Below are positions 27,639 through 35,215 of a stretch of DNA of 64,000 nt, piece after piece; the stretch's first letter is position 1; each line of letters begins with the position of its first letter. The DNA lies in NCBI RefSeq assembly GCF_008693385.1, contig NZ_CP044065.1:1860001-1924000 (forward strand). The letters are read 5' to 3'. Below the pieces are notes generated by a model, which was given only the letters and a program-made list of their open reading frames with translations, made no database searches and was not told the origin of the DNA. Source of the DNA: Cupriavidus pauculus (GTDB taxonomy: Bacteria; Pseudomonadota; Gammaproteobacteria; Burkholderiales; Burkholderiaceae). Both the position numbers and the translations under genes were made by a program.

Positions 27639-28403
27639 TTCGATCAGCCCCATCCGGCGGGCTTCGCGATGGAGCCGTTCGCGCAGCAGCGCGGCGGTCT
27701 CGTCGAGCACGGGACCCGACAGCCGCGTGCTGAGCCCCGAGACGCAGATGGAGAGGTAGGGCACCGGCCCCGGCACCGTGAGGCCGACCACGGACACGCC
27801 GCGGATCGTCAGCGCCTGCAGCAGCGCATAGCCGCGCGCGCGGCCGCTGTCCACGAGCGCCTGGACGCCGGCCGAATCGAGCCCGTAGTACGGATAGCGC
27901 GTCGCATTGCGCGCGAGGGCATAGGCCACCTCGTCCTGCGGCATCGACATCAGGATGGCCAGTCCGCCCGCGCCCGCGCCGAGCGGCCGCCGCACGCCGA
28001 CGTCGATCGGATGCGCCTGCACGGGCTGCGAGCCCATTGCCACATCCATGCAGACCGAGTCGCAGCCGTTGCGCCGGTTCAGGTAGATGGTCTCGCCCGT
28101 GATCGCGGCCAGATCCAGCACGACGGGCCGCCAGTGCGCGACGTCCAGCGACGTCTCGAGGCCGGTCAGCATGCCGAACTCGTGCGCGAGCTGGCCGAAC
28201 ACGATGCGGCTCGACCGCTCGTTGCGCGCGAGCATGCCGTTGGCCACGAGCCCCTGCACGATGCGCACGACCGTCGCCTCGGCCAGCCCCGCCGCCGCGA
28301 CGATCTCCTTGAGCCGCATGCCCGTGCGCCCGCCCATCGCGACGACGCGCAGGATATCGAGCGCGCGCTCGATGCTCTGGGTACCGGTGCGGCGCTCAGC
28401 CAT
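27636..28403 (-). CDS. IclR family transcriptional regulator
   Basis: The 255-residue product begins MAERRTGTQSIERALDILRV. The winged helix is at residues 10-75 (MRLKEIVAAAGLAEATVVRIVQGLVANGMLARNE). The effector domain has GETIYLNRRNGCDSVCMDVA, the conserved DVGVRRPLGAGAGGLAILMSM and YLSICVSGLSTRLSG near the end. Full length fits the family. Its start overlaps the GntR stop by eight bases. Two regulators of different families made from one transcript is unusual. They probably control the operon that follows and the divergent crotonase operon. Confidence 0.9.
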   Translation of the reverse strand: MAERRTGTQSIERALDILRVVAMGGRTGMRLKEIVAAAGLAEATVVRIVQGLVANGMLARNERSSRIVFGQLAHEFGMLTGLETSLDVAHWRPVVLDLAAITGETIYLNRRNGCDSVCMDVAMGSQPVQAHPIDVGVRRPLGAGAGGLAILMSMPQDEVAYALARNATRYPYYGLDSAGVQALVDSGRARGYALLQALTIRGVSVVGLTVPGPVPYLSICVSGLSTRLSGPVLDETAALLRERLHREARRMGLIE

Positions 28404-29091
28404 CTTGCTGTGCCGCGAGTTCCGCCAGCTCTGCCTCCACTTCGGCCGCGCCCGCGAGCAATACGAGGTCGGCAATCGCCTTGCCGCCGGCCGAGACGTG
28501 CGTGCGCATGGCGTCCGCGGCGGCATCGGCCTGCCCCGCGAGCATCGCCTCCACCACGAAGCCGTGCTCGCGGTACGAGCTCGGCACGCGCGCGTCGTTG
28601 ATCAGCCCCTTGCCCTGCCAGTAGATCGCGAGCCGGCGCCGCAGCTGGATGATCTGCTCCGACAGGAACGGGTTGGCCGCGGCCTGATAAACCACCTCGT
28701 GGAACCGCCGATTGGCCTCGACGTACGCGGCCGTGTCGCCGCGCGCAACCGTCGTGCCCGCTTCCTCGTGCGCGCGCGCCAGTGCCTGGCGACCCGACGC
28801 CGTCATGCGTTGCGTGGCCAGCCGCGCGACCACGCCCTCCATTTCCGCGAGCGTCTCGAACATGGCGACGAGCTCGGCCGCGCTCGGGCGATGCACAAAC
28901 ATGCCGGCGCGCGGCACGATGGTCACGAGCCCCTGCGCCGCCAGCATCAGCAAGGCCTCGCGCACCGGTGTGCGCGAACTGTCGAACTGCTCGGCCAGCC
29001 CTTTTTCGTCGATCTGTGCGCCGGGACGCAGCGCGCCGCTCTGGATGGCGGCAATGATGCTTTCTCGAATGCGATCCTGTAACGATTGCAC
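28396..29091 (-). CDS. GntR family regulator, FCD subfamily
   Basis: The 231-residue product from GTG at 29091 begins MQSLQDRIRESIIAAIQSGALRPGAQIDEKGLAEQF. DSSRTPVREALLMLAAQGLVTIVPRAGMFV is the helix-turn-helix and wing. The FCD domain follows, with MFETLAEMEGVVARLATQRMT, the metal/ligand segments ANRRFHEVVYQAAAN and YREHGFVVEAMLAGQADAA. A TTG 27 bases farther upstream is possible but lacks a better ribosome site. The start codon touches the palindrome GGGTATACCC. It leads the IclR-Bug-lactonase-lyase-Bug-aldolase operon. Confidence 0.88.
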   Translation of the reverse strand: MQSLQDRIRESIIAAIQSGALRPGAQIDEKGLAEQFDSSRTPVREALLMLAAQGLVTIVPRAGMFVHRPSAAELVAMFETLAEMEGVVARLATQRMTASGRQALARAHEEAGTTVARGDTAAYVEANRRFHEVVYQAAANPFLSEQIIQLRRRLAIYWQGKGLINDARVPSSYREHGFVVEAMLAGQADAAADAMRTHVSAGGKAIADLVLLAGAAEVEAELAELAAQQDG

Positions 29092-29101
29092 GGGTATACC
29101 C
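29092..29101. promoter_or_regulatory. Palindrome GGGTATACCC at the GntR start
   Basis: A perfect 10-base palindrome directly before the GntR GTG, in the 80-base divergent gap with an AT-rich core (AACAAAAATATCTATAG and CAAATATATC). FCD-type GntR sites of the NanR/LldR kind carry GGTAT/ATACC halves, so autoregulation of both directions is a fair inference. Confidence 0.45.
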
Positions 29102-29171
29102 CTGTTCGTCCTTAACAAAAATATCTATAGGCTGCGCAAATATATCAATTCGAGTCTGAGATATTACGGCA

Positions 29172-29933
29172 ATGGATGATAGCAAACCCGTTCTGACCGT
29201 GGAGGGCCGCATCGCCACCGTGTCGCTGCAGCGCCCCGCCGTGGCCAACCGGCTGTCTCCCGAAGACGTACGTACGTTGCGCGACCACGTGACGGCCGTC
29301 AATGAGATGGAACACGTACTCGTTCTGCGCTTCACTGGCGCCGGCAAATATTTCTGCAGCGGCTACGACATCGGCGCACTGGCCGGCAAGGCGGACGAGG
29401 GAGCCGTCAACTTCGGCGACGCGATGGACGTCATCGAGCAGGCGCGCCCCATCACGATCGCGGCCATCCACGGCGGCGTCTATGGCGGCGCGACCGATCT
29501 CTGCCTGGCTTGCGACTTCCGCATCGGCGTGCCCGACTGCGACATGTTCATGCCCGCGGCCCGGCTCGGCCTGCACTTCTATCGCGGCGGCCTGGAGCGT
29601 TACGTATCGCGGCTCGGCCTCAACGCGGCCAAGCATCTGTTCCTGACCACCGACCGCATCGACGCGCAGACGATGCTGCGCATCGGCTTCCTGACCGAGA
29701 TCGTGCCCGCCGACGGGCTGCAGGCGCGCGTCGGCGAACTGTCCACGCAGCTGGCCTCGATGGCGCCGATCTCGCTGCTCGGCATGAAGCGGCACCTGAA
29801 CGCGATCGCGCGCGGGGAGCTCGACGCGGCGGCGCTGGCGCGCGACCAGCATCGGTCGGAAACGTCGCAGGACCTTCGCGAAGGCGCGGCCGCGTGGAAA
29901 GAAAAGCGCGCACCGGTTTTCACGGGCAAGTAG
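29172..29933 (+). CDS. Enoyl-CoA hydratase/isomerase homologue with altered active site
   Basis: The 253-residue crotonase-fold protein has the oxyanion elements (YFCSGYDIGAL and HGGVYGGATDLCLACDFRIG). The two catalytic glutamates of enoyl-CoA hydratase are replaced. The first lies in GGATDL where GGCEL is usual (Glu to Asp). The second is in MPAARLGL where LPExxLG is usual (Glu to Ala). A simple hydratase mechanism is therefore unlikely; decarboxylase, isomerase or thioester-hydrolase activity in this fold is more plausible. It heads a rightward operon with a Bug receptor and a CaiB-type CoA-transferase. Its ribosome site is weak. Confidence 0.85.
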   Translation: MDDSKPVLTVEGRIATVSLQRPAVANRLSPEDVRTLRDHVTAVNEMEHVLVLRFTGAGKYFCSGYDIGALAGKADEGAVNFGDAMDVIEQARPITIAAIHGGVYGGATDLCLACDFRIGVPDCDMFMPAARLGLHFYRGGLERYVSRLGLNAAKHLFLTTDRIDAQTMLRIGFLTEIVPADGLQARVGELSTQLASMAPISLLGMKRHLNAIARGELDAAALARDQHRSETSQDLREGAAAWKEKRAPVFTGK

Positions 29934-30015
29934 TCGGCACGGAAAGTCAGCACGGAAATCGCAGCATGTTTGGGCAATGACCAGCAGTGGCGAGACAGCC
30001 ACGGAGGAGACACGC

Positions 30016-31011
30016 ATGACCCAGCAGTTGCATCACCGCAAGATCGCCGTCACGGCACTCATGGCAGCGGCGCTCGTGCCGATGGCGGCCGCCGCGCAGA
30101 ACGCCGCGGCCGGCTATCCGAACAAACCCATCCGCCTCGTCATCGGCTTTCCGCCCGGCGGCGGCGCGGACAACTCCGCGCGGCTGTACGGCGACGCGCT
30201 GAGCCGCGAGCTCGGCCAGCCCGTGGTCGTCGATAACCGCCCCGGCGCGGGCACCACCATCGCGGCCGAATTCGCCGCCAAGTCCGCCCCCGACGGCTAT
30301 ACGCTGCTGATCGCCACCGCGAGCCTGATGGGCGGGGACAAGGTCATGTACCCGAAGATCAGATATGAAGCGTCCGACTTCGCGCCGATCACGAAGCTCT
30401 CGGCCGCGCCGCTGATCCTCGCCGTCAACAAGGACGCCGGCATCAAGAGCGTGACGGACCTGATCGCGCAGGCGAAGGCCAGGCCGGGCAAGCTCAACTA
30501 CTCGTCGTCGGGCAATGGCGTGATCACGCATCTGGCCGCCGTGTATTTCACCAAGCTCGCCCACGTGGAGATGACCCATGTGCCGTACAAGGGCGGCGCG
30601 CCTTCGGCACAGGCCGTCGCGGCCGGCGACGTGCAGCTGACGTTCGGCACCGCGCCGTCGGTCAAGCCGATGATCGACACGCACAAGGTCATTCCGCTCG
30701 CGGTGACGTCGATGCAGCGCTCGAACTCGAGTCCGCAATTGCCGACCATCGACGAAAGCGGCCTCAAGGGCTATGACCTCTCCGTCTGGTACGGCCTGTT
30801 CGCGCCCGCGAAAACCCCGCCCGAGATCATCGACAAGCTCTACGCGGCCACCGCGAAGGTCATGTCCGATCCGGAACTCAAGAAACGCTTCCTGGTGCAG
30901 GGCGACGAGATCTCGATCTCCTCGTCGGTCGCCGAATTCCGCGAGTTCGCCGCGCGCGAAGGCAAGGTCGGCGTGGACCTCGCGGTCTCCAGCGGCGCAA
31001 AGATCGATTGA
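30016..31011 (+). CDS. Bug-family substrate-binding protein
   Basis: The 331-residue product has signal MTQQLHHRKIAVTALMAAALVPMAAAAQ. The receptor core is YPNKPIRLVIGFPPGGGADNSAR, VVDNRPGAGTTIAAE, APDGYTLLIATAS, MTHVPYKGGAPSAQAV and LPTIDESGLKGYDLSVWYGLFAPAKTP. GGAGGAG at 30003-30009 precedes the ATG. No membrane permease lies in the operon. It is placed between the crotonase homologue and the CoA-transferase, so its ligand is probably the free acid that is later made into a CoA ester. Confidence 0.92.
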   Translation: MTQQLHHRKIAVTALMAAALVPMAAAAQNAAAGYPNKPIRLVIGFPPGGGADNSARLYGDALSRELGQPVVVDNRPGAGTTIAAEFAAKSAPDGYTLLIATASLMGGDKVMYPKIRYEASDFAPITKLSAAPLILAVNKDAGIKSVTDLIAQAKARPGKLNYSSSGNGVITHLAAVYFTKLAHVEMTHVPYKGGAPSAQAVAAGDVQLTFGTAPSVKPMIDTHKVIPLAVTSMQRSNSSPQLPTIDESGLKGYDLSVWYGLFAPAKTPPEIIDKLYAATAKVMSDPELKKRFLVQGDEISISSSVAEFREFAAREGKVGVDLAVSSGAKID

Positions 31012-31027
31012 GCAGGAGCCACGCTTC

Positions 31028-32197
31028 ATGACGCAGGACACCTCGCAGCAACTTCCGCTGGCCGGCATCACCGTCGTCGATCTGACGCGCGTGCTCTCGG
31101 GCCCCTACTGCACGATGATGCTCGCGGACCTGGGCGCGCGCGTGATCAAGATCGAGAACCCCGACGGCGGCGACGACTCGCGGCAGGTCGGGCCGTTCGT
31201 CGATGGCGAGTCCGCGTACTTCGCCTCGATCAACCGCAACAAGCAGTCGATCGCGCTCGACCTCAAGCGGGCGGAAGACCGCGCGGTACTCGACCGCATG
31301 CTGGAGTCGGCGGACGTGCTCGTGGAAAACTTCCGCGCGGGCGTCATGGAGCGTCTGGGCTATACGTGGGAGGCACTGCACGCGCGCCATCCGCGGCTGG
31401 TCTTCGCGTCGATCTCGGGCTTTGGACAGACCGGGCCTTATCGCAACCGACCCGCCTACGACATGGTCGTGCAGGCGATGGGCGGCCTGATGAGCGTCAC
31501 GGGCGAGGCCGGTGGCAACCCCGCGCGCGTGGGCGTATCCATCGGCGATATCGGCGCGGGACTCTACGCGACCATCGGCATCCAGTCCGCGTTGCTCAAG
31601 CGCGTGCGGACGGGGCTTGGCGAGCGCGTCGATATCTCGATGCTCGACTGCCAGGTGGCGCTGCTCGAGAATCCGATCGCCCGGTACTCGGCCACGGGGA
31701 ACGTGCCCGCACCGCTCGGCACGCGGCATCCGTCCATCACGCCGTTCGACATGTTCGCCACCGGCGACGGATTCATCGTCATCGCCGTGGGCAACGATGC
31801 GCTGTTCGCCAAGCTGTGCGAAGCGCTCGACCGCCCCGAGTGGATACGCGATGCGCGCTTCGCCAATGTGCCGGCGCGCAACGCGCATCACGTCGCGCTC
31901 AAGGCCGTGCTCGAGGAACGCCTGGGCCACGACACTACCGCGCACTGGGAAGCGGCGCTGGAAGCCGCGGGCGTACCGCACGGCCCGCTCAACGGCGTGC
32001 CGCAGATCCTCGACAACCCGCATGTGGCGGCGCGCGAGATGCTGCTCGATATCGGCATCGGCGACGACAAGACGCTGCGCGTCGCGGGCAACCCCGTCAA
32101 GGTGGGTTCGGCGGGCGCGCTGCGCGACGTGCGCAACCCGCCCGCGCTCGATCGGGACCGCGAGGCGTTGCTGCGCGAGTTCGGCAACAACGCCTGA
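31028..32197 (+). CDS. CaiB/BaiF (family III) CoA-transferase
   Basis: The 389-residue product begins MTQDTSQQLPLAGITVVDLTRVLSGPYCTMMLADLGARVIKIE in full agreement with the family. The catalytic Asp is D145 in RPAYDMVVQAMGG, with VENFRAGVMERLG and HPSITPFDMFATGDGFIVIAVGND. Family III enzymes transfer CoA between acids through an aspartyl-CoA thioester. The gene starts 16 bases after the Bug stop. It ends 18 bases from the convergent gltI stop with no visible terminator. Confidence 0.93.
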   Translation: MTQDTSQQLPLAGITVVDLTRVLSGPYCTMMLADLGARVIKIENPDGGDDSRQVGPFVDGESAYFASINRNKQSIALDLKRAEDRAVLDRMLESADVLVENFRAGVMERLGYTWEALHARHPRLVFASISGFGQTGPYRNRPAYDMVVQAMGGLMSVTGEAGGNPARVGVSIGDIGAGLYATIGIQSALLKRVRTGLGERVDISMLDCQVALLENPIARYSATGNVPAPLGTRHPSITPFDMFATGDGFIVIAVGNDALFAKLCEALDRPEWIRDARFANVPARNAHHVALKAVLEERLGHDTTAHWEAALEAAGVPHGPLNGVPQILDNPHVAAREMLLDIGIGDDKTLRVAGNPVKVGSAGALRDVRNPPALDRDREALLREFGNNA

Positions 32198-32215
32198 CGC
32201 GCCTGTACTGCCAGA

Positions 32216-33115
32216 TCAGTCGAGTGCCTTGTCGTTCGGGGTCTTGAACAGCGCCTTCATGTCTTCCGACAGCGGGAAGTCGAGGTTCAGCCCCTTCGGC
32301 GGCACGGCCGCCTGGAACCACTTGGTGTACATCGTCTTGATCTCGCCGTCCTTCATCAGGCCGGCAATCACGTTGTCCGACAGCTTCTTGAACGGCGCGT
32401 CGTCCTTGCGCAGCATGCAGCCATAGGCCTCACGCGACTGCGGCTTGCCGACGACGACCCAGTCGTTCACGTTGCGGGCCTTCGCGCGCTCGCCGAACAG
32501 TAGCGCATCGTCCATCATGAACGCCACGGCACGGCCGGACTCCAGCGTCAGGAACGACTGGCCATGGTCCTTCGTGCTGATGATGTTCATGCCCATCTGC
32601 TGCTCGTCGTTCATCTTGCGCAGCAGGCGCTCGGACGTCGTGCCGGCCGTCGTCACGACGTTCTTGCCCTTGAGGTCGGCCCAGTCCTTGATGCCGCTGC
32701 TCTTGTTCACCATCATGCGCGTGCCGATGATGAAGATGGTGTTCGTGAACGACACCTGCTTCTGGCGCTCGAGGTTGTTCGTGGTCGAACCGCACTCGAT
32801 GTCGATCGTGCCGTTCTGCAGCAGCGTGATGCGGTTCTGCGCGGTGATCGGAATCTCCTTCACCTGCAGGTTCGGCAGCTTCAGTTGCTCCTTGATGGCC
32901 TCCACGATCTTCGTGTTGATATCGTAGGAATACCCCACCTGGCGCACGCCACCGAGGTTGTAGTTGAACGGAATCGAGGAATCCCGCACACCCAGCGTGA
33001 TGACACCCGTATCTTTGATTTTTTGCAGCGTGCCCGTGAGCGGCTCGGCGGCTTGTGCTGCGCCGCTCAACATACCTGCCGCGACCATCAGGCTAGCCAG
33101 CTTGGCAAAACTCAT
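32216..33115 (-). CDS. gltI: Glutamate/aspartate ABC transporter periplasmic binding protein
   Basis: The 299-residue product has signal MSFAKLASLMVAAGMLSGAAQA. Its core is very close to E. coli GltI as I remember it: IPFNY, LLQNGTIDIECGSTTNNLERQKQ, GTTSERLLRK, TKDHGQSFLTLESGRAVAFM, EAYGCMLRKDD and a C-terminal KALFKTPNDKALD. It binds glutamate and aspartate for the GltJKL permease, but the permease genes are not in this window, so it is an orphan or duplicate receptor. AAGGAG precedes the ATG. Four phased TTGACC hexamers sit just upstream. Confidence 0.93.
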   Translation of the reverse strand: MSFAKLASLMVAAGMLSGAAQAAEPLTGTLQKIKDTGVITLGVRDSSIPFNYNLGGVRQVGYSYDINTKIVEAIKEQLKLPNLQVKEIPITAQNRITLLQNGTIDIECGSTTNNLERQKQVSFTNTIFIIGTRMMVNKSSGIKDWADLKGKNVVTTAGTTSERLLRKMNDEQQMGMNIISTKDHGQSFLTLESGRAVAFMMDDALLFGERAKARNVNDWVVVGKPQSREAYGCMLRKDDAPFKKLSDNVIAGLMKDGEIKTMYTKWFQAAVPPKGLNLDFPLSEDMKALFKTPNDKALD

Positions 33116-33124
33116 TACGACTCC

Positions 33125-33160
33125 TTGACCTTGTTTGACCTCGTTGACCCCTCGTTGACC
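33125..33160. repeat. Four phased TTGACC hexamers upstream of gltI
   Basis: TTGACC occurs at 33125-33130, 33135-33140, 33144-33149 and 33155-33160, start spacing 10, 9 and 11 bases. On the gltI strand this is GGTCAA four times on one face of the helix. It lies 10-45 bases before the gltI ATG, overlapping the untranslated leader. It could be a repeated protein site or the result of slippage. Confidence 0.55.
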
Positions 33161-33390
33161 CAAGGGGAGCACGATGTGCAGCAAGATCGATGCCTGCCGC
33201 GCGCACCGCAACGGGGCATCGCGCCAGCCGTGCCGGATGCGGCTTATTTGAGGCTTATCCGAGGCTTTCGGCATTCATGGGATACCATGTGGCTTGCGCA
33301 GCCGCGATCCGCCAAAGCGCGACGCCCTTCCCAATCATGCGAAAGCCGGCGCCACGCCCGTTTTCAGCCCGCTAGGTAAATGCCCGCTGA

Positions 33391-35148
33391 ATGGACCACA
33401 ACATCTCCCTCATCACCACGCTCGCTGCCGGTTTCGGTATTGCACTGATCCTTGGCTTTATCGCCGAGCGCCTCAAGGTTCCGGCTCTGGTCGGCTACCT
33501 CCTTGCCGGCATCATCATCGGCCCGGCCACGCCGGGCTTCGTTGCCGACGTCAACCTCGCTTCCCAGCTTTCCGAGATCGGCGTGATGCTGCTGATGTTC
33601 GGTGTGGGGCTGCATTTTTCATTGAGTGACCTGCTTGCGGTCAAGCGCATCGCCGTGCCCGGCGCCGTCGCGCAGATGACGCTGGCCACCGTGCTCGGCA
33701 TGGGTATCGCCTGGTGGTGGGGCTGGAGCTGGGGGGCGGGGCTGATCTTCGGCCTGTCCCTGTCCTGCGCGAGCACCGTGGTACTGCTCAAGGCGCTGGA
33801 GACGCGCGGCGTGCTCGAGAGCATGAATGGCCGGATCGCCGTGGGCTGGCTCGTGGTGGAGGATCTGGCCACGGTGCTGGTGCTCGTGCTGCTGCCGCCG
33901 CTGGCCGGCGTGCTCGGCGGCGACATGGCCGGTGCCGCGGGCGCGGCCGGCACGCCCGGCGCGCATACCGCCGCGGCCGCGGCCGAAGCGGCCGGTGGCG
34001 ACCTCTGGCTCACGATCGGCAAGACGCTGCTGCAGGTGGCCGCGTTCGTGGCCGTGATGCTCGTGGCCGGCCGCCGCATTCTGCCGTGGCTGCTGTGGCA
34101 GGTCTCGCGCACCGGTTCGCGCGAGCTGTTCACGCTGTCCGTCGTCGCGTCCGCCATCGGTATCGCCTATGGCGCGGCCGAGCTGTTCAGCGTGTCGTTC
34201 GCGCTGGGCGCGTTCTTCTCGGGCATGGTCATGCGCGAGTCCGAGTTCAGCCATCGCGCGGCCGAGGAATCGCTGCCGCTGCGCGATGCGTTCTCGGTGC
34301 TGTTCTTCGTGTCGGTCGGCATGCTGTTCGACCCGCATATCCTGATCGAGGAACCGATTCATGTGCTCGGCGTGGTGCTGATCATCATGTTCGGCAAGTC
34401 CATCGCGGCGCTGGCCCTGGTGCTGGCCTTCCGTTATCCGCTCAATACGGCGCTGACGGTATCGGCCAGCCTGGCGCAGATCGGCGAGTTCTCGTTCATT
34501 CTGGCCGGGCTCGGGCTGTCGCTGAAGCTGCTGCCGCAGGAAGGCATGAGCCTCGTGCTGGCGGGCGCGCTGATCTCGATTGCGCTGAATCCGGTGCTGT
34601 TTGCGTGCATCGAGCCGCTACGCAAGTGGATACTCGAGAAATCGGAACTGGCGCGCCGGCTCGAACAGCGCGAGGATCCGTACGCCGAACTGCCGATGAC
34701 GACCGAGCGCAAGTACCTCGAGGGTCAGGTGGTGCTGGTGGGCTACGGCCGCGTGGGCCGCCGGATCGCCGCGGCGCTGGAGTCGAACGGCGTGCCGTAC
34801 GTGGTGGCCGAACAGAACCGCGAACTGGTGGAGAGCCTGCGCAAGCGCGGTATCGCCGCGGTGTCGGGCGATGCGGTGGATCCTGCCGTTCTCATTCAGG
34901 CGCATATCGCGAACGCGGCGCTGCTGGTGGTGGCCACGGCCAACCCGCTCGACGTGCGCCAGATGGCCAATATCGCGCGCGCGCTGAACCCGACGATCGA
35001 GATCGTGCTGCGCACGCATAGCGAGGAAGAGTCCGCGCTGCTCAACAAGGAGGGCGTGGGCAAGGTGTTCTTCGGCGAGGAAGAGCTTGCCAAGGGGATG
35101 TCGGGCCATGTGCTGGCCCGGTTTGCACCGAGGACGCACGCCGCCTGA
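33391..35148 (+). CDS. ybaL: YbaL-type monovalent cation:proton antiporter-2 (KefB-like)
   Basis: The 585-residue product has an N-terminal Na+/H+ exchanger domain of about twelve segments (FGIALILGFIAERLKVPALVGYLLAGIIIGP, FGVGLHFSLSDLLAVKRIAVPG, GWLVVEDLATVLVLVLLPPL). A C-terminal TrkA-N domain at about 445-560 has VVLVGYGRVGRRIAAAL. This order matches YbaL/KefB potassium efflux systems. An Ala/Gly/His-rich loop follows the VEDLA segment (GDMAGAAGAAGTPGAHTAAAAAEAAGG). It is not linked to a KefF-type subunit. The start is the ATG at 33391; another 24 bases of frame lie upstream without a better site. Confidence 0.9.
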   Translation: MDHNISLITTLAAGFGIALILGFIAERLKVPALVGYLLAGIIIGPATPGFVADVNLASQLSEIGVMLLMFGVGLHFSLSDLLAVKRIAVPGAVAQMTLATVLGMGIAWWWGWSWGAGLIFGLSLSCASTVVLLKALETRGVLESMNGRIAVGWLVVEDLATVLVLVLLPPLAGVLGGDMAGAAGAAGTPGAHTAAAAAEAAGGDLWLTIGKTLLQVAAFVAVMLVAGRRILPWLLWQVSRTGSRELFTLSVVASAIGIAYGAAELFSVSFALGAFFSGMVMRESEFSHRAAEESLPLRDAFSVLFFVSVGMLFDPHILIEEPIHVLGVVLIIMFGKSIAALALVLAFRYPLNTALTVSASLAQIGEFSFILAGLGLSLKLLPQEGMSLVLAGALISIALNPVLFACIEPLRKWILEKSELARRLEQREDPYAELPMTTERKYLEGQVVLVGYGRVGRRIAAALESNGVPYVVAEQNRELVESLRKRGIAAVSGDAVDPAVLIQAHIANAALLVVATANPLDVRQMANIARALNPTIEIVLRTHSEEESALLNKEGVGKVFFGEEELAKGMSGHVLARFAPRTHAA

Positions 35149-35170
35149 TCACGGGCGCCCCCCCTCTCGC

Positions 35171-35199
35171 CCTCTCCCCCCGGGCCGGGGGGGGAGAGG
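35171..35199. terminator. G/C-rich palindrome between convergent ybaL and chemoreceptor genes
   Basis: CCTCTCCCCCC followed by a GC-rich centre and GGGGGGGGAGAGG, an imperfect long inverted repeat of the same family as 3977-4066. It is in the 67-base convergent gap and lacks a clear T-run. It may stop transcription from both sides or simply be a dispersed REP-like element. Confidence 0.5.
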
Positions 35200-35215
35200 C
35201 CCATCCTCCCTGGCC

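Noticed and set aside
32216..33115. Complete glutamate ABC transporter operon
   Set aside because: Only the binding protein is present; the neighbours are a CoA-transferase and an antiporter, so no gltJKL genes can be called.
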